From NCBI RefSeq assembly GCF_001468265.1, contig NZ_LNRZ01000001.1, positions 372,001 through 436,000 of the forward strand: a DNA stretch of 64,000 nt, in the 5' to 3' direction. Positions 14,405-23,735 of the stretch are shown one piece after another (position 1 is the first letter of the stretch; the number at the start of each line of letters is the position of its first letter). Source of the DNA: Sphingopyxis sp. H050. Its GTDB lineage: Bacteria > Pseudomonadota > Alphaproteobacteria > Sphingomonadales > Sphingomonadaceae. A program made the translations under genes and the position numbers. The notes beneath the pieces are model-generated. The model worked only from the letters and a program-made list of their open reading frames with translations. It was not told where the DNA came from and searched no databases.

Positions 14405-15919
14405 TTAATTCTCCAATCGCCAGTCCCAGCCGAGCGGGTCGCCGTCCATCACCTCGACCCCCGCGGCGACGAGTTCGTCGCGGAGCTTGTCGGAGGTTGC
14501 GAAGTCCTTGATGGCGCGGGCTTCCTTGCGCTTGGCCAGCAATGTTTCGATTTCGTCTTCGGTTATCTTAGCGGCTTTGGGGCGGACACGCAGATCAGTT
14601 CGGGATATGGTGCAAATCGAGAGACCAAGAACGTCGTCGATGGCGGCGAGAGTATTCAACCTGTCAGAAGCCGACTGCTTCTCTGCTCCAGGCCCAAGAA
14701 CCAACTCGATTTCCAACAAGGCGCTTTGGGCACCGAGGTCGTTCGAGATTTCTCGGTCAAATTGAAGCAGATTGTTCGACTGCGCAAAATCATCCGTCAT
14801 TGCGCTCTTGAACTTTTGGAGCGTCCATTCGCCGGGCGGATGTAGAGGTGACCATTCAGCGCCATACTTTTCCTTGTGCTGGGTCTTCAATCGTTGGACC
14901 CCCATCACGATCCGCTTCAACCGCGTCAGCGCCGCGCCCAAGCCTTCCCACGAAAACTCCAGCTCGCTGCGATAATGCGCCTGCAGGCACATCAGGCGGT
15001 AGGCGAGGGGGTGGTAGCCCTTGTCGATCAGCAGTTGCAGGCGCAGGAATTCGCCCGCGCTCTTGCTCATCTTGCCCGATCGTTCGATCAGGAAATTATT
15101 GTGCATCCAGATGCGCGCACCGCTCGCGTCGGAGCAGCTGTGCGCCTGGTTCTGCGCGATCTCGTTCGGGTGGTGGATTTCGCGGTGGTCGATCCCTCCC
15201 GTGTGGATGTCGAACGGAAAGCCGAGCAGCGCTTCGGACATCACCGAGCATTCGAGATGCCAGCCGGGCGCGCCTTTGCCCCAGGGGCTGTCCCATTCCA
15301 TCTGGCGCGTTTCGCCCGCGGGGGTCTTGCGCCAGATCGCGAAGTCCGCCGGGTGGCGCTTGCCGTCGACGGGATCGATGCGGCTTTCGCCCTCATCGGT
15401 GCCGTGGCGCGCGAGGCGGCCGTAGTCGGCGACCGTCGTGGTGTCGAAATAGAGGCCGCTCTCCAGCTCATAACAATGCCTGTCGGCGATCGCTTTGGCG
15501 AACTCGATCATCTGCGGCACATAGTCGGTCGCGATCGACCAGTGCGCGGGCTGGCGGATATTGAGCGCCTTTACGTCGGCCCAATAGGCTTCGGTATAAT
15601 GGCGCGCGATGTCCCAGATCGACTGGGCTTTCTCGGCCGCCGCCTTCTCCAGCTTGTCCTCGCCCGCATCGGCGTCGTCGGTCAGGTGGCCGACGTCGGT
15701 GATGTTGATGACGTGGGTGAGCTTGTAGCCCTTGAACGACAGCGTGCGCCCCAGCGTGTCGGCGAAGACATAGGCGCGCATATTGCCGATGTGGGGATAG
15801 TTATAGACCGTCGGCCCGCAGCTGTAGACGCGCGCCTCGCCGGGGTGGACGGGCTGGAATTCTTCCAGCTGGCGCGTCAGGCTGTTGAACAGCCGCAGGG
15901 GGGCAGGGGCGTCGGTCAT
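14405..15919 (-). CDS. cysS: Cysteinyl-tRNA synthetase
   Basis: CysRS charges tRNA-Cys. The protein shows the class I signatures YPHIGN (HIGH-like) and KMSKS, the zinc cysteine in SCGPTVYNYPHIGN, and the substrate region HLECSVMSEALL. Length is 504 residues, somewhat over the 461 of E. coli. The codons for about residues 355-460, which include the anticodon-binding domain, are visibly poorer in GC than the rest. An alternative ATG at 15931 adds four residues; neither start has a clear ribosome binding site. Confidence 0.95.
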   Translation of the reverse strand: MTDAPAPLRLFNSLTRQLEEFQPVHPGEARVYSCGPTVYNYPHIGNMRAYVFADTLGRTLSFKGYKLTHVINITDVGHLTDDADAGEDKLEKAAAEKAQSIWDIARHYTEAYWADVKALNIRQPAHWSIATDYVPQMIEFAKAIADRHCYELESGLYFDTTTVADYGRLARHGTDEGESRIDPVDGKRHPADFAIWRKTPAGETRQMEWDSPWGKGAPGWHLECSVMSEALLGFPFDIHTGGIDHREIHHPNEIAQNQAHSCSDASGARIWMHNNFLIERSGKMSKSAGEFLRLQLLIDKGYHPLAYRLMCLQAHYRSELEFSWEGLGAALTRLKRIVMGVQRLKTQHKEKYGAEWSPLHPPGEWTLQKFKSAMTDDFAQSNNLLQFDREISNDLGAQSALLEIELVLGPGAEKQSASDRLNTLAAIDDVLGLSICTISRTDLRVRPKAAKITEDEIETLLAKRKEARAIKDFATSDKLRDELVAAGVEVMDGDPLGWDWRLEN

Positions 15920-15966
15920 GTCCGCGCCCATGCCTTGATCTATCGCTATGCGTCAACTCCCACGTC

Positions 15967-15986
15967 GCCCCCGCACAGGCGGGGGC
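15967..15986. repeat. Short GC hairpin between the TpsA gene and cysS
   Basis: An 8-bp perfect stem (GCCCCCGC / GCGGGGGC) with an ACAG loop lies between the TpsA stop and the cysS start, both on the minus strand. It may act as a terminator-like structure for the large upstream gene, though no T-run follows. No other feature was seen in this 136-bp gap. Confidence 0.5.
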
Positions 15987-16055
15987 CGCGAACCTTTTAC
16001 GCAGCGATGGTGGCCGAAGCCGCCAAGGGCCACCGCGTGCGCGGGGGGCGACGTT

Positions 16056-19000
16056 TCAGGGTTGCTGCGTGTCGGGTGCTGGCGTCCACAGATCGTCGTT
16101 GCCCGCGCCCGTCACCGGATCGTCCAGCAGCGGCTCACCCGAAAGCGGGTCGAGATCGCGCATCGTGATCAGCGCGGTGGGCAGCGTCGTGCCGTCGCCC
16201 TCGTCGCCGTCGCCATCGCTTTCCTGATCCTCGATCACGTCCTGCACCGGGAACAGGCTTTCCCCGTCGAAGCGGACCGAGCAGCTCGCCACATTCGCAA
16301 TCGCACAGCCGTTGAAGGTCGAGAGCGGATCGAAGCCCAGCGAGCCTGTCGTCGGCTGGCTTGACAAGGGGCTGCCCGCGATCGTCAGCTGCGAGATGGT
16401 GTCGAGCCCCGTGATTTGGCCGTTGGGACCAAGTTGAACGCCGTTGATAACGATCCGCGACGGCCCCTCGGTCACGACATCGAGGCCCCCGGCGCCGAAG
16501 GTCAGTCCGCGCCGCTGGCCGAAGTCGGTCCCGGCGCCGCTGTTCTGGACATAGACGCCGCCGATGACGTCGAAGGCAATACGGCGCGCGAAGAGCGCGC
16601 CCTCGTCGAGGACGACGCCGTCGTTCTGGCCCAGCCGCGTATTGATTGCGGTAACCGTCGTCGCGTTGGCGACATCGGTGATCGCCGCGGTGGTCGCGAC
16701 GATGATGTCCTCCGACCGCATGTTCAGCACGCCGCCGGTTGCATTGTTCGCGCCGAGTAGGCGAACGGTGCCCTGGCCCAGGATCACCTCCAGCGCCTCA
16801 TCGGCGAAGAGGTTCAATTCGTTGGTATCGCTGAGGCCGGTCAGTTGGACATTGCCGATCACGCGCATCTTGCCCGGCGTGCGGATCGTCAACGAGCCGT
16901 TGGCGCCGAGATTCGAGGGAACGCCCTGCGCGTTCGGCCCGCCGCCGGTGAGCGTGAAGCTGTCGACGATCACGTCGGGGGGCAGGCTGCTGCCGACCGA
17001 ACCGCCCGACACGATATCGAGCTCGGGCGCGAAGATTTCGATGTCGGTCCCGAACAGGCGCGTCAGCTCGTCCGCGTCGATGTGGTAGCCGTTGCGCGAC
17101 CCCGTGCCGCCGACGTAGGTCGGGCTTTCATTATCGCTGTTCGCGAGCGACAGCGCCGCGGTCGTGCCCGCGGTGCCGACGCGCCCGGCCGGCGCAATCG
17201 TGATGTCGCCCGATCCGATCGCGATGTTGCGGGCGGTAACGACCCCGTCGACCAGAACCAGCCCGCGCGCAAAGGCGTCGATGCTGTTGGTCACGTTGAC
17301 GCTGGTCATCGTGATCATGTCGTTGCCGTCGATCTGCGCGTCCGCGGCGGTCAGGCTGCGGATGATCATATGCTCGCCGCTGTTGACGAAGCGTGCAGTG
17401 CGCGCAACCGTCGCGCTGTCGATGGTCAGGACGTTGTTCGAATCGATCGTCGCGTCGCCGACGTCGGTGACGATGCTTGCAAACGCGATCGGGCCGCTGG
17501 TCCCGATGTTGAGGCTGTCTGCGCTCGCTGTGACGTTGCCCGACGAACTCAGGCTGCCGATCTCGATGTCGCCGTTGTCGGCAGTCAGCGTGGTGACGCC
17601 GCGGCTGCGCAGGGTGCTTGCGGTCACGCCCGCTGCGCCGGTCAGCGTCATCGCGCCGCCATCCCCCGTTTCAGCGTCCAGGATCGCGATCGCGCCGCCC
17701 GCGGTCAGCGTCAAATTGCCGCCCGCGAACAGGTCGCCGTCGCCGGTGATGTCGATCGCCGCATCAAGCGTCATATCATCGTCGGCGGACACGTCGGTCG
17801 CGGCTATCGTGCCGGTCACCGACGTCATGTTGATGTCCGCGCCGTTGATCGCCGAACTGCCTTCACCCTGCGTGATCGTAAAGCCCCCCTCGGGCAGGTA
17901 CAGCAGGAACTGCGTATCGGGTCCGGCGCCGGTCGTGGCGACATTGGTCGCGTTGATGTCACCGGTAGCGCGGACGTCGAAATCGTCGCCCACCGTGATG
18001 TTAGCCAGCGTTGCGCTGGTTCGCGCGATGACAAGCATATCCTCGCCGACCGTCGCGCCGTCGATGTCGATCGCGCCGCCGGCCGCGACGCCGAACATGC
18101 CCGACGCCTCGCTGTTGGTGAGGACGATGTCGCCGCCCGCTTGGGCATAGACGCTCGCCGCTGTCGGCGATCCGCTGCTGCTGCTGCCGCCTTCGCCGAT
18201 CGCGCTCGCCGAAGCGATGATGTCGCTCCCTGCCCGCAGGGAGACATCGCCGCCGCCCGCATAGCTGCCGGTGATATCGCCCTGCGCGAAGATATCGATG
18301 CCCGTGCGGGCGATCGCTTCGCCGATCGCGACATTGCCGCCGCTCGCCGCAGCGCTGAGGAAGCCGTCGGACTGGACCGCCTCGACCGCGATGCTGTTGG
18401 CGTTGACGCTGACGCTGCTGTTGTCCGACGTGATGGATGCGCCGCGAATGCCCTCGGCGCCGGTCGTGGTGCCCGTCGCGTTGAGGCCGACGAAGAAGCC
18501 CGCGTCGATGTTGCTGAAGACGATCGACTGGCCGGTCACGAACACCGATCCGCCCGCGGTCGAATTGCCGAGATCGACCGCGCCGGGCGAGGTGATGTTG
18601 ATGTTGCCGCCGGTGATGATGGAATTGAGTCCGGTACGGAAGCTGGCGCCCGTCGCGGTGAAATCCCCATCCGCCTCGGCATGCTCGACGCTGACGCTGC
18701 CGTCGCTGGTGATGAAGATGTCGTCGCCGTCGAGCCGGTCGACCGCGATGCTGCCGGCCGGCGTCGAGTTCGCCAGCGTCAGCCTACCGTCGGCGGCAAG
18801 CAGCGTCCCCGCCGCGCCGCTGAGCGTGTTGCCCGCAGTGATCGTGAGGTCGCCTGTGGCAAACAGGGTGGCATTCGCGGCGCCCCGCTCATCATGGCGC
18901 AGGTCGATCTGATCGCCGGCCTCCAGCGACATGTTTCCGCCGGCGTTCACGCTGCCGCTACCCGCGGCATAGACGCCGATCGAGCCGCTGGTGCGGAGCG

Positions 19001-22000
19001 TCAGGTCGCCCCCGGTGCCGATCGTTCCGCCGACGGGAGCGAGGAAAATGCCCTGATTGGCTTCGTCGGTGTTGTTGCTGGTCGGGAAAGCGAAACCCAG
19101 CGCTTCGGCGGTCAGGCTCGTCATCGTGATATTGCCGACCGATCGCATCTCGATACGCCCCGCACCGCCGCCATTGGCGTCGATGACCGTGTCGCCCAGC
19201 GTGATCTGACCGGCCCCGCCCGCCGTGTTCCGGGTTTCGAACAGGACGCGGCCGCCGAAATCGAGATAGGCCGAACAACAGCCGCCGGTGCCGCCCGAAC
19301 CGATGCCGCCATCGCCGCCCAGACCCGACAGGCCGTTGACCGTGATGTCGATCGGAGCGCCGCCCGAGGTGATGGTGCCGCCGTTGCCGAACAGGAAAAC
19401 GGTGCCGCCGGTGCCGCCGCCGCCGATGCCGCCGTCGCCGCCACGCGGCACGATATCGTCCATTGTGCCGAGAATACCGTCGGGTCCCGGCAGGGTGACC
19501 GAATTCGGATTGTCGGCGCCGCGGCCCGCGTTGCCGCCGGTGCCCATGCTGCTGAACACGCCGCCGCCGGTGCGGCCGATGCCGAGCCCGACGATCGCGC
19601 CGTCGCTCGCGACGACCTGGATCTCGCCGCCGGTGCCGAAGCCGCCGTCGCCGCCGCGGCCGCCGATTGTGGGGCGCGAGGAGAAATCGGTAAAGGCATC
19701 GCCGCCGTCGCCGCCGACCGCGCTGACTTCGAAATTGGCCTGCGAGACGATAACGCGGGCATTCGCGCCGATCGCCTCGACGCGCGCGGTGCCGCCGAAG
19801 GCATCGCCGCCGCGTCCGCCGTCGCCGTCGCTACCGTCGCCGCCGCGGCCGCCGAACGACGAGGTGTCGAGCACGATCGCGAGGGTGCCGGCGTCATAAT
19901 TGTCGACGATCACCTGCGCGAGGCCGCCGCGTGCGCTGCCGCCGGTGCCGCCGACGCTGGCGCCGGTCGGCGTACCCGAACTGCTCGATTCGGGGACGCC
20001 CCCGCCATCGCCGCCGCGCGCGCCCGAATAGCTTGTGATGCTTTCGCTGATGTTGAGCGTCGCGCCGGCGATCTCGATCATTGCCGAGCCGCCGTCGCCG
20101 TTGCCGCCGTTACCGCCGACCCCGAACCCGGTCGCAAGGCCCGAACTGCTCGACGGCAGGAAGGTCCGGCCGCCATTGCCGCCGGTGCCGCCGGCGTCGG
20201 CGACGATGGCATCGGCGTTGATCTCGCCCGACGTCAGGTTGATCGACGCAAAACCGCCCGCGCCGTTGCCGGCATCGCCGCTGTTGCCCGTCACGCCGTT
20301 ATAGTTGAAGAAATCGCCGCCGGAGCCGCCGAAGCCATTTGCAGTCGCCGTGAGACCGGCGGAATCGATGACGGTGTCGCCGCCAACGGTGATCGTCGCA
20401 TTGCCGCCGACCCCGTTGCCGCCGTCGCCGGCAGCGCGCGGATTGGACGGGTCCAGATCGTCGCCGCTGAACCCGTTGCCGCCAAAGCCGCTCGCCGAAA
20501 CGCGAAGGTCGCCGCCGGTGAAGGTGCCGCCGGTGAATGCGGCCGACGCACTGCCGCCATAGCCATCGCCCGACAGGCCCTGGATCGCATCGCCGTAACC
20601 GTCGGCGCTGATCCGCAAGTCGCCGACCGTGACCGCGCCGCCGATCTGGCTGAAGCCGGCGGTGCCCCCGCGGCCGATATTGCCTGTTCCGACGCCGCCA
20701 TATCCGTCCGCCCGAAGAGTCATCGAGCCGTTGGCGGTGACGGTGCCGCCATTCGCTTCAAACAGGATCGTGCCGCCCTGGCCATTGCCCGCCGGGATGA
20801 ATTCTTCGCCGCCGGATCCTTCGACGAAAGCCTGCGTGCTGCCGTTCGCGATGGCGCTGAAGCTTCCAAACGTCAGCGCGCTGGTCGCATCGAAACCGGT
20901 CCGGATGGTGATGGTGCCGCCCGTGCCGGTCGGGGTCGGCGCCCCCGCGGCGAGCGCGCCGCCCGATACGCCGGACGCCGAAAGTAACGGATTTGCCAGC
21001 GAAATGCTGCCTTCATTGGCAAAGATCGTGATGTCGCCGCCCGTTGCCGACGCGCCGCCCTGACTATAACCGGTGCCCGCGTCGACCCCCAGGAAATCGA
21101 GCCCGTCGCTCGTCGATTCGAGCACGCCGCCGTTGAGCGACGTCATTGTGATCTGGCCGCCTTGGGCGATGCCGTTGTTGCCGGACACGTTGGCGACCGA
21201 CGCGCGTGCATCGAGATAGTAATTGTCGGCCCTGACGGTGCCGCTGAGGTCGGCCAGCACATCGATCGTGCCGCCAGACCCGGTTCCGGCGCTGCCCGGC
21301 AAGCCGTTGGCGATGCTGCCGCCGAAGGTATAGGCATAAAGGACGGCGTTGACGTCGAGCAGCGCGCCGTTCAGCGCCGTGATGTCGATGTTGCCGCCCG
21401 CGCCGTTGCCGACCAGATCCGACGTCAGCACCGTTCCGCTCGCATCGGTGACGAAGCTGCCGTTCACCGTCAGCGCCGAGCCATTGTCGATGATGACCGC
21501 GATGTCGCCGCCGCGGGCGTTGCCCGACACGCCCGTCAGGCCGGTCGGGCTCGACGCGCTGCCGCCATCGCCTCTTGCAAGGGCAGAAAAGTCGTTGAAG
21601 GCCAGCAATACCCCGCCATCGACGGTCAGGTTCGCCGTCCCGCCGAAGCCGTCGCCGGCCGCCGCATTCTCCGCGCCGCTCGCCTGGCCGCCGGCCGCGC
21701 TGGCGTTGAGCCCCACCGCGCCCAGGCTGAGCGCGGCCGACGTGTCGGCATTGATCAGCAACTCCGCGACGCCGCCCGTGCCGTCGCCGCCGATCGGCGA
21801 GAGGAAAGTGCCGATTGATGACCGCGAGAAGGATCCGCCGCCAAAGCCTTGCGCCTCAATCGCGGCGAATTGCGAGGTGAAGGCCGTGCGCGCCCCGTTG
21901 ATCGTCAACCGCGCGGTGCCGCCCGTTCCATTGCCCGACAGGGCGCTGCCGAACTCGCCATATCCGCTTGCGGACAGGGTGACGCCGCCGCCCACGGTTA

Positions 22001-23732
22001 CGCTTGCCGCATTGTCGACCGTCGCCGTCGCCGTGCCGCCCTGGCCGTTGCCGCCGTTGGCTGCGGCCGTGGTGACGCCGGAGGGATTGGTGGTCAGCCC
22101 GCCGCCGAAGCCGTTGGCGTCGACCGAAACATCGCCGGCGTTGAGTTGGCTGCCGAGGCCGCTGACAGCGATGCTCGCCGTGCCGCCGGCGCCGTTGCCG
22201 CCCGCGCCAGATCCCGAGATGCCGCCCGTTCCCGTCGCCGAAACGAGGACCGAACTCGTCGTCTGGAGGATGCCACCGTTGGTAATCGAAAGCGACGCAT
22301 TGCCACCAAGCACATTGCCGGTCACGCTATCGAGATGACCATTTGCCAGGATCGACAGGCCGCCGACCGGGATCAGAGCGCCGCCATTGACGTTGACCGC
22401 CGCGCTGCCCGGCGAACTGCCGACGCCGCCGGACAGCACGGTCAACGGACCGCTCGCGCCGACCTGACGACCCGCATTGACGGTCAGCGTGGCGCTCGCG
22501 TCGCCGATGAAGGTTCCGCTGCCCTGGATGATGATACGGCCGATCTGCAATGGCGGCGGACCCGACGATGGCCCGCCAAGCGGCGGAACCGTCAAAAGCG
22601 GCTGGCCGACAAACGCGCCGCTTGCATGCGCAAGGACGTCGCTGCGGAACAGCGCGTCGTTGATCGTCAGGTTCGCCGCGGTGGCGTTGACGGGGGTCGT
22701 GGTGATCGCGCCGTTCGATATGTTATAGCCCGCCGACAGGACCACCGATCCGTCGGAATTGGTGATGGCCGATGTCGAATCGGTGTAGCCGACGTCGCCC
22801 GACACCAGCATGCCGACCGCGACATTCTTCGGGATCGCGACCATGTAGATGCGCTGGGCAAGGCCCGCCGCCTGCTGTTCGGGTCCGGTCGTCGTGCCGC
22901 TGTGCGTGAGGGCATTGCCGCCCTCGGCGCCAACCGTGACGTTGATGTCGAACAGGCCGCTGGTGCGAATGGTGATGTCGGCCTGTTCGGCGGCGACATA
23001 GGCCGCCGAGCCGTTGACGGTGACCGAACCCGCCTGCGTGACGCGCGGTGCGACGAGCGCGACATAACTGCTGCCCGCCTGCCCCAGAGCACGGCTGGCG
23101 TTGATCTCGCCGTTCATCGTGACCGGCGCGGTGCTGCCCGATGTGCCGCGGAAACGGATCGCCCCTGTCGACGGATCGAGAAGGCCGCCTGTCGTGTCGA
23201 TATTGTTGCTCGTCAGCACTAGGCTGCCGACGTTGAAGACGCCCGAACTGCCGATCAGGATGCCGCCGGCATTGTAGAACCAGATATTGCCGTCCTGCAC
23301 GTTGCCGATACCCGGAACGTTGACGAAGCTGTTGACCGTGCCATTGATTCCGACCTGGTTGGTCCCGGTTCCGGCGAAGCGGTTGAGCACGATGTAGTTC
23401 TGCGCGTTGCCGACGAAGGTAAGGTTATTGGAGGAAGGCAGGAAATCGATGACGCCGCCAACCGGTGTGTTGGAGGGGGTCCAATCGATGATCGTCTGCG
23501 CGCCGTTGACGTTGATCGTCGAAGGGTTCGCCCCGGTATTCGATGTCGATCCGCCCGGCAGCGACGTGATCGTCCCCGATCCCGCGACCTGCGCCAGAGC
23601 CGGCCCGCCATAAGCAAGCGCCGCGATGCCCGCGGCGATTGCGCAGCTGCTTAGCAGGCGCCGCTTGCCGTTGCGGACGGGCGAGGGGGTGGCGGTGGCA
23701 CGCATGGCATGGGTCCTCGATGCAAAAGTCAT
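16056..23732 (-). CDS. Large two-partner-secretion exoprotein (TpsA, filamentous haemagglutinin N-terminal domain)
   Basis: The 2558-residue protein has a signal peptide (RRLLSSCAIAAG to ALA-QV) and then a haemagglutinin-type secretion domain at about residues 50-180. The usual NPNG motif is replaced by FYNAGGILIG. Most of the rest is glycine-rich beta-helix repeat, with many GGxGxGG turns between about residues 450 and 1500, then a T/D/N-rich helix. A cysteine pair, C2476 and C2484, sits 75 residues from the end, before an acidic tail. This recalls the C-terminal loop that anchors HMW1 to its transporter. The start lies three bases after the TpsB stop. It is likely a surface adhesin or scaffold; the target is unknown. 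Confidence 0.92.
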   Translation of the reverse strand: MTFASRTHAMRATATPSPVRNGKRRLLSSCAIAAGIAALAYGGPALAQVAGSGTITSLPGGSTSNTGANPSTINVNGAQTIIDWTPSNTPVGGVIDFLPSSNNLTFVGNAQNYIVLNRFAGTGTNQVGINGTVNSFVNVPGIGNVQDGNIWFYNAGGILIGSSGVFNVGSLVLTSNNIDTTGGLLDPSTGAIRFRGTSGSTAPVTMNGEINASRALGQAGSSYVALVAPRVTQAGSVTVNGSAAYVAAEQADITIRTSGLFDINVTVGAEGGNALTHSGTTTGPEQQAAGLAQRIYMVAIPKNVAVGMLVSGDVGYTDSTSAITNSDGSVVLSAGYNISNGAITTTPVNATAANLTINDALFRSDVLAHASGAFVGQPLLTVPPLGGPSSGPPPLQIGRIIIQGSGTFIGDASATLTVNAGRQVGASGPLTVLSGGVGSSPGSAAVNVNGGALIPVGGLSILANGHLDSVTGNVLGGNASLSITNGGILQTTSSVLVSATGTGGISGSGAGGNGAGGTASIAVSGLGSQLNAGDVSVDANGFGGGLTTNPSGVTTAAANGGNGQGGTATATVDNAASVTVGGGVTLSASGYGEFGSALSGNGTGGTARLTINGARTAFTSQFAAIEAQGFGGGSFSRSSIGTFLSPIGGDGTGGVAELLINADTSAALSLGAVGLNASAAGGQASGAENAAAGDGFGGTANLTVDGGVLLAFNDFSALARGDGGSASSPTGLTGVSGNARGGDIAVIIDNGSALTVNGSFVTDASGTVLTSDLVGNGAGGNIDITALNGALLDVNAVLYAYTFGGSIANGLPGSAGTGSGGTIDVLADLSGTVRADNYYLDARASVANVSGNNGIAQGGQITMTSLNGGVLESTSDGLDFLGVDAGTGYSQGGASATGGDITIFANEGSISLANPLLSASGVSGGALAAGAPTPTGTGGTITIRTGFDATSALTFGSFSAIANGSTQAFVEGSGGEEFIPAGNGQGGTILFEANGGTVTANGSMTLRADGYGGVGTGNIGRGGTAGFSQIGGAVTVGDLRISADGYGDAIQGLSGDGYGGSASAAFTGGTFTGGDLRVSASGFGGNGFSGDDLDPSNPRAAGDGGNGVGGNATITVGGDTVIDSAGLTATANGFGGSGGDFFNYNGVTGNSGDAGNGAGGFASINLTSGEINADAIVADAGGTGGNGGRTFLPSSSSGLATGFGVGGNGGNGDGGSAMIEIAGATLNISESITSYSGARGGDGGGVPESSSSGTPTGASVGGTGGSARGGLAQVIVDNYDAGTLAIVLDTSSFGGRGGDGSDGDGGRGGDAFGGTARVEAIGANARVIVSQANFEVSAVGGDGGDAFTDFSSRPTIGGRGGDGGFGTGGEIQVVASDGAIVGLGIGRTGGGVFSSMGTGGNAGRGADNPNSVTLPGPDGILGTMDDIVPRGGDGGIGGGGTGGTVFLFGNGGTITSGGAPIDITVNGLSGLGGDGGIGSGGTGGCCSAYLDFGGRVLFETRNTAGGAGQITLGDTVIDANGGGAGRIEMRSVGNITMTSLTAEALGFAFPTSNNTDEANQGIFLAPVGGTIGTGGDLTLRTSGSIGVYAAGSGSVNAGGNMSLEAGDQIDLRHDERGAANATLFATGDLTITAGNTLSGAAGTLLAADGRLTLANSTPAGSIAVDRLDGDDIFITSDGSVSVEHAEADGDFTATGASFRTGLNSIITGGNINITSPGAVDLGNSTAGGSVFVTGQSIVFSNIDAGFFVGLNATGTTTGAEGIRGASITSDNSSVSVNANSIAVEAVQSDGFLSAAASGGNVAIGEAIARTGIDIFAQGDITGSYAGGGDVSLRAGSDIIASASAIGEGGSSSSGSPTAASVYAQAGGDIVLTNSEASGMFGVAAGGAIDIDGATVGEDMLVIARTSATLANITVGDDFDVRATGDINATNVATTGAGPDTQFLLYLPEGGFTITQGEGSSAINGADINMTSVTGTIAATDVSADDDMTLDAAIDITGDGDLFAGGNLTLTAGGAIAILDAETGDGGAMTLTGAAGVTASTLRSRGVTTLTADNGDIEIGSLSSSGNVTASADSLNIGTSGPIAFASIVTDVGDATIDSNNVLTIDSATVARTARFVNSGEHMIIRSLTAADAQIDGNDMITMTSVNVTNSIDAFARGLVLVDGVVTARNIAIGSGDITIAPAGRVGTAGTTAALSLANSDNESPTYVGGTGSRNGYHIDADELTRLFGTDIEIFAPELDIVSGGSVGSSLPPDVIVDSFTLTGGGPNAQGVPSNLGANGSLTIRTPGKMRVIGNVQLTGLSDTNELNLFADEALEVILGQGTVRLLGANNATGGVLNMRSEDIIVATTAAITDVANATTVTAINTRLGQNDGVVLDEGALFARRIAFDVIGGVYVQNSGAGTDFGQRRGLTFGAGGLDVVTEGPSRIVINGVQLGPNGQITGLDTISQLTIAGSPLSSQPTTGSLGFDPLSTFNGCAIANVASCSVRFDGESLFPVQDVIEDQESDGDGDEGDGTTLPTALITMRDLDPLSGEPLLDDPVTGAGNDDLWTPAPDTQQP

Positions 23733-23735
23733 GGA

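Noticed and set aside
16845..20987. A 1380-codon open frame on the plus strand
   Set aside because: It is antisense to the TpsA gene, has an Arg/Ala/Asp-rich composition with no domain or signal, and arises from the regular GC-rich repeats. TpsA has a signal peptide, a partner TpsB and a proper start.
19200..22400. A CRISPR-like array because of regular repeats
   Set aside because: The repeats are in-frame glycine-rich codons of TpsA, not identical direct repeats with unique spacers.
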